A stretch of 64,000 nt of DNA, from contig NZ_MLGE02000001.1 in the NCBI RefSeq assembly GCF_001792775.2, forward strand, positions 248,001 through 312,000, read 5' to 3'. Source of the stretch: Staphylococcus pseudintermedius (GTDB taxonomy: Bacteria > Bacillota > Bacilli > Staphylococcales > Staphylococcaceae). Position numbers and translations under genes: made by a program. A model generated the notes under the pieces. The model worked only from the letters and a program-made list of their open reading frames with translations, was not told the DNA's origin and did no database searches. Shown in pieces: positions 63,987 to 64,000 of the stretch. Position 1 is the first letter of the stretch; the number at the start of each line of letters is the position of its first letter.

Positions 63987-64000
63987 TCAAACGGAAACAC
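63973..64000 (+). CDS. PTS EIID component, start only (runs off the window)
   Basis: ATG 63973 opens a new frame (MTNYNQTET) inside the end of EIIC, with AAGGAG 9 nt upstream. Nine residues are visible. Mannose-family operons place EIID after EIIC with such overlaps, so this is its probable start. Confidence 0.65.

Overview
The window looks like the chromosome of a coagulase-positive-type Staphylococcus, most likely of the S. intermedius/pseudintermedius group. It is low in GC. It carries YSIRK/LPXTG surface proteins, a FemA/FmhA-type aminoacyltransferase, an arcABDC-arcR arginine deiminase operon, an Atl-type amidase and a staphylococcal maltose locus. The species assignment is inference from gene content; no rRNA or tRNA is present.

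Layout. 1-3.8 kb: the 5' part of a DNA photolyase gene (minus strand), then a MerR regulator divergent from a DJ-1/PfpI protein, two NAD(P)H oxidoreductases and a DoxX-like protein, probably an electrophile or aldehyde stress operon. 3.8-4.7 kb: a gene graveyard holding terminators, a likely group II intron 5' fragment, an HTH remnant and an amidohydrolase remnant. 4.7-7.5 kb: an M20 deacylase, MsrA and a Sir2 deacetylase. 8-14.4 kb: arcABDC-arcR (minus) with a divergent argR; a cre-like site and a Crp/Fnr-type dyad lie ahead of arcA. 14.5-22.3 kb: a secreted-type alpha/beta hydrolase, a YvfRSTU-like ABC transporter plus two-component system, small membrane proteins, a secreted Atl-type amidase and an FMN reductase. 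22.9-27.3 kb: a 1443-residue LPXTG adhesin with about five Rib/YPDG repeats of 86 residues. 27.8-29.5 kb: an IS200 remnant and a FemA-like transferase.

29.7-40.8 kb is a maltose/glucoside locus. A LacI regulator, two Gfo/Idh/MocA oxidoreductases, a sugar isomerase/epimerase and a GH13 glucosidase run on plus and converge on malG-malF-malE-msmK on minus. Both transcription units begin behind 14-bp LacI-type operators that also fit the cre consensus. 41.2-45.8 kb: KhtTU-like K+/H+ antiporter genes, a 4Fe-4S protein, a ring-cleaving dioxygenase-like protein and an MFS transporter. 45.8-48.3 kb is decayed, with an IS3 fragment fused to an MFS fragment, a nonsense-interrupted ORF and a frameshifted EamA gene.

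48.4-51.3 kb (minus) is an AT-rich cassette that deserves most attention. A consensus-like promoter and strong Shine-Dalgarno precede a 29-codon ORF, then a 20-bp stem-loop, a CPBP membrane protease, a small membrane protein, an ABC ATPase and an ABC permease. This is the layout of a small-peptide (bacteriocin or signal) production, export and immunity operon, but the peptide matches nothing I recognise.

51.9-64 kb is a mucin O-glycan utilisation locus. A cell-wall-anchored GH101 endo-alpha-N-acetylgalactosaminidase is divergent from a GntR regulator, AgaS-like isomerase/deaminase, tagatose-6-phosphate kinase, tagatose-bisphosphate aldolase, GH35 beta-galactosidase and a mannose-family PTS (IIB, IIC, start of IID). 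Two identical TGGTTATAACCA dyads lie in the divergent region. Together these genes would release Gal-beta-1,3-GalNAc outside the cell, import it as phosphate, split it and feed both parts into glycolysis.
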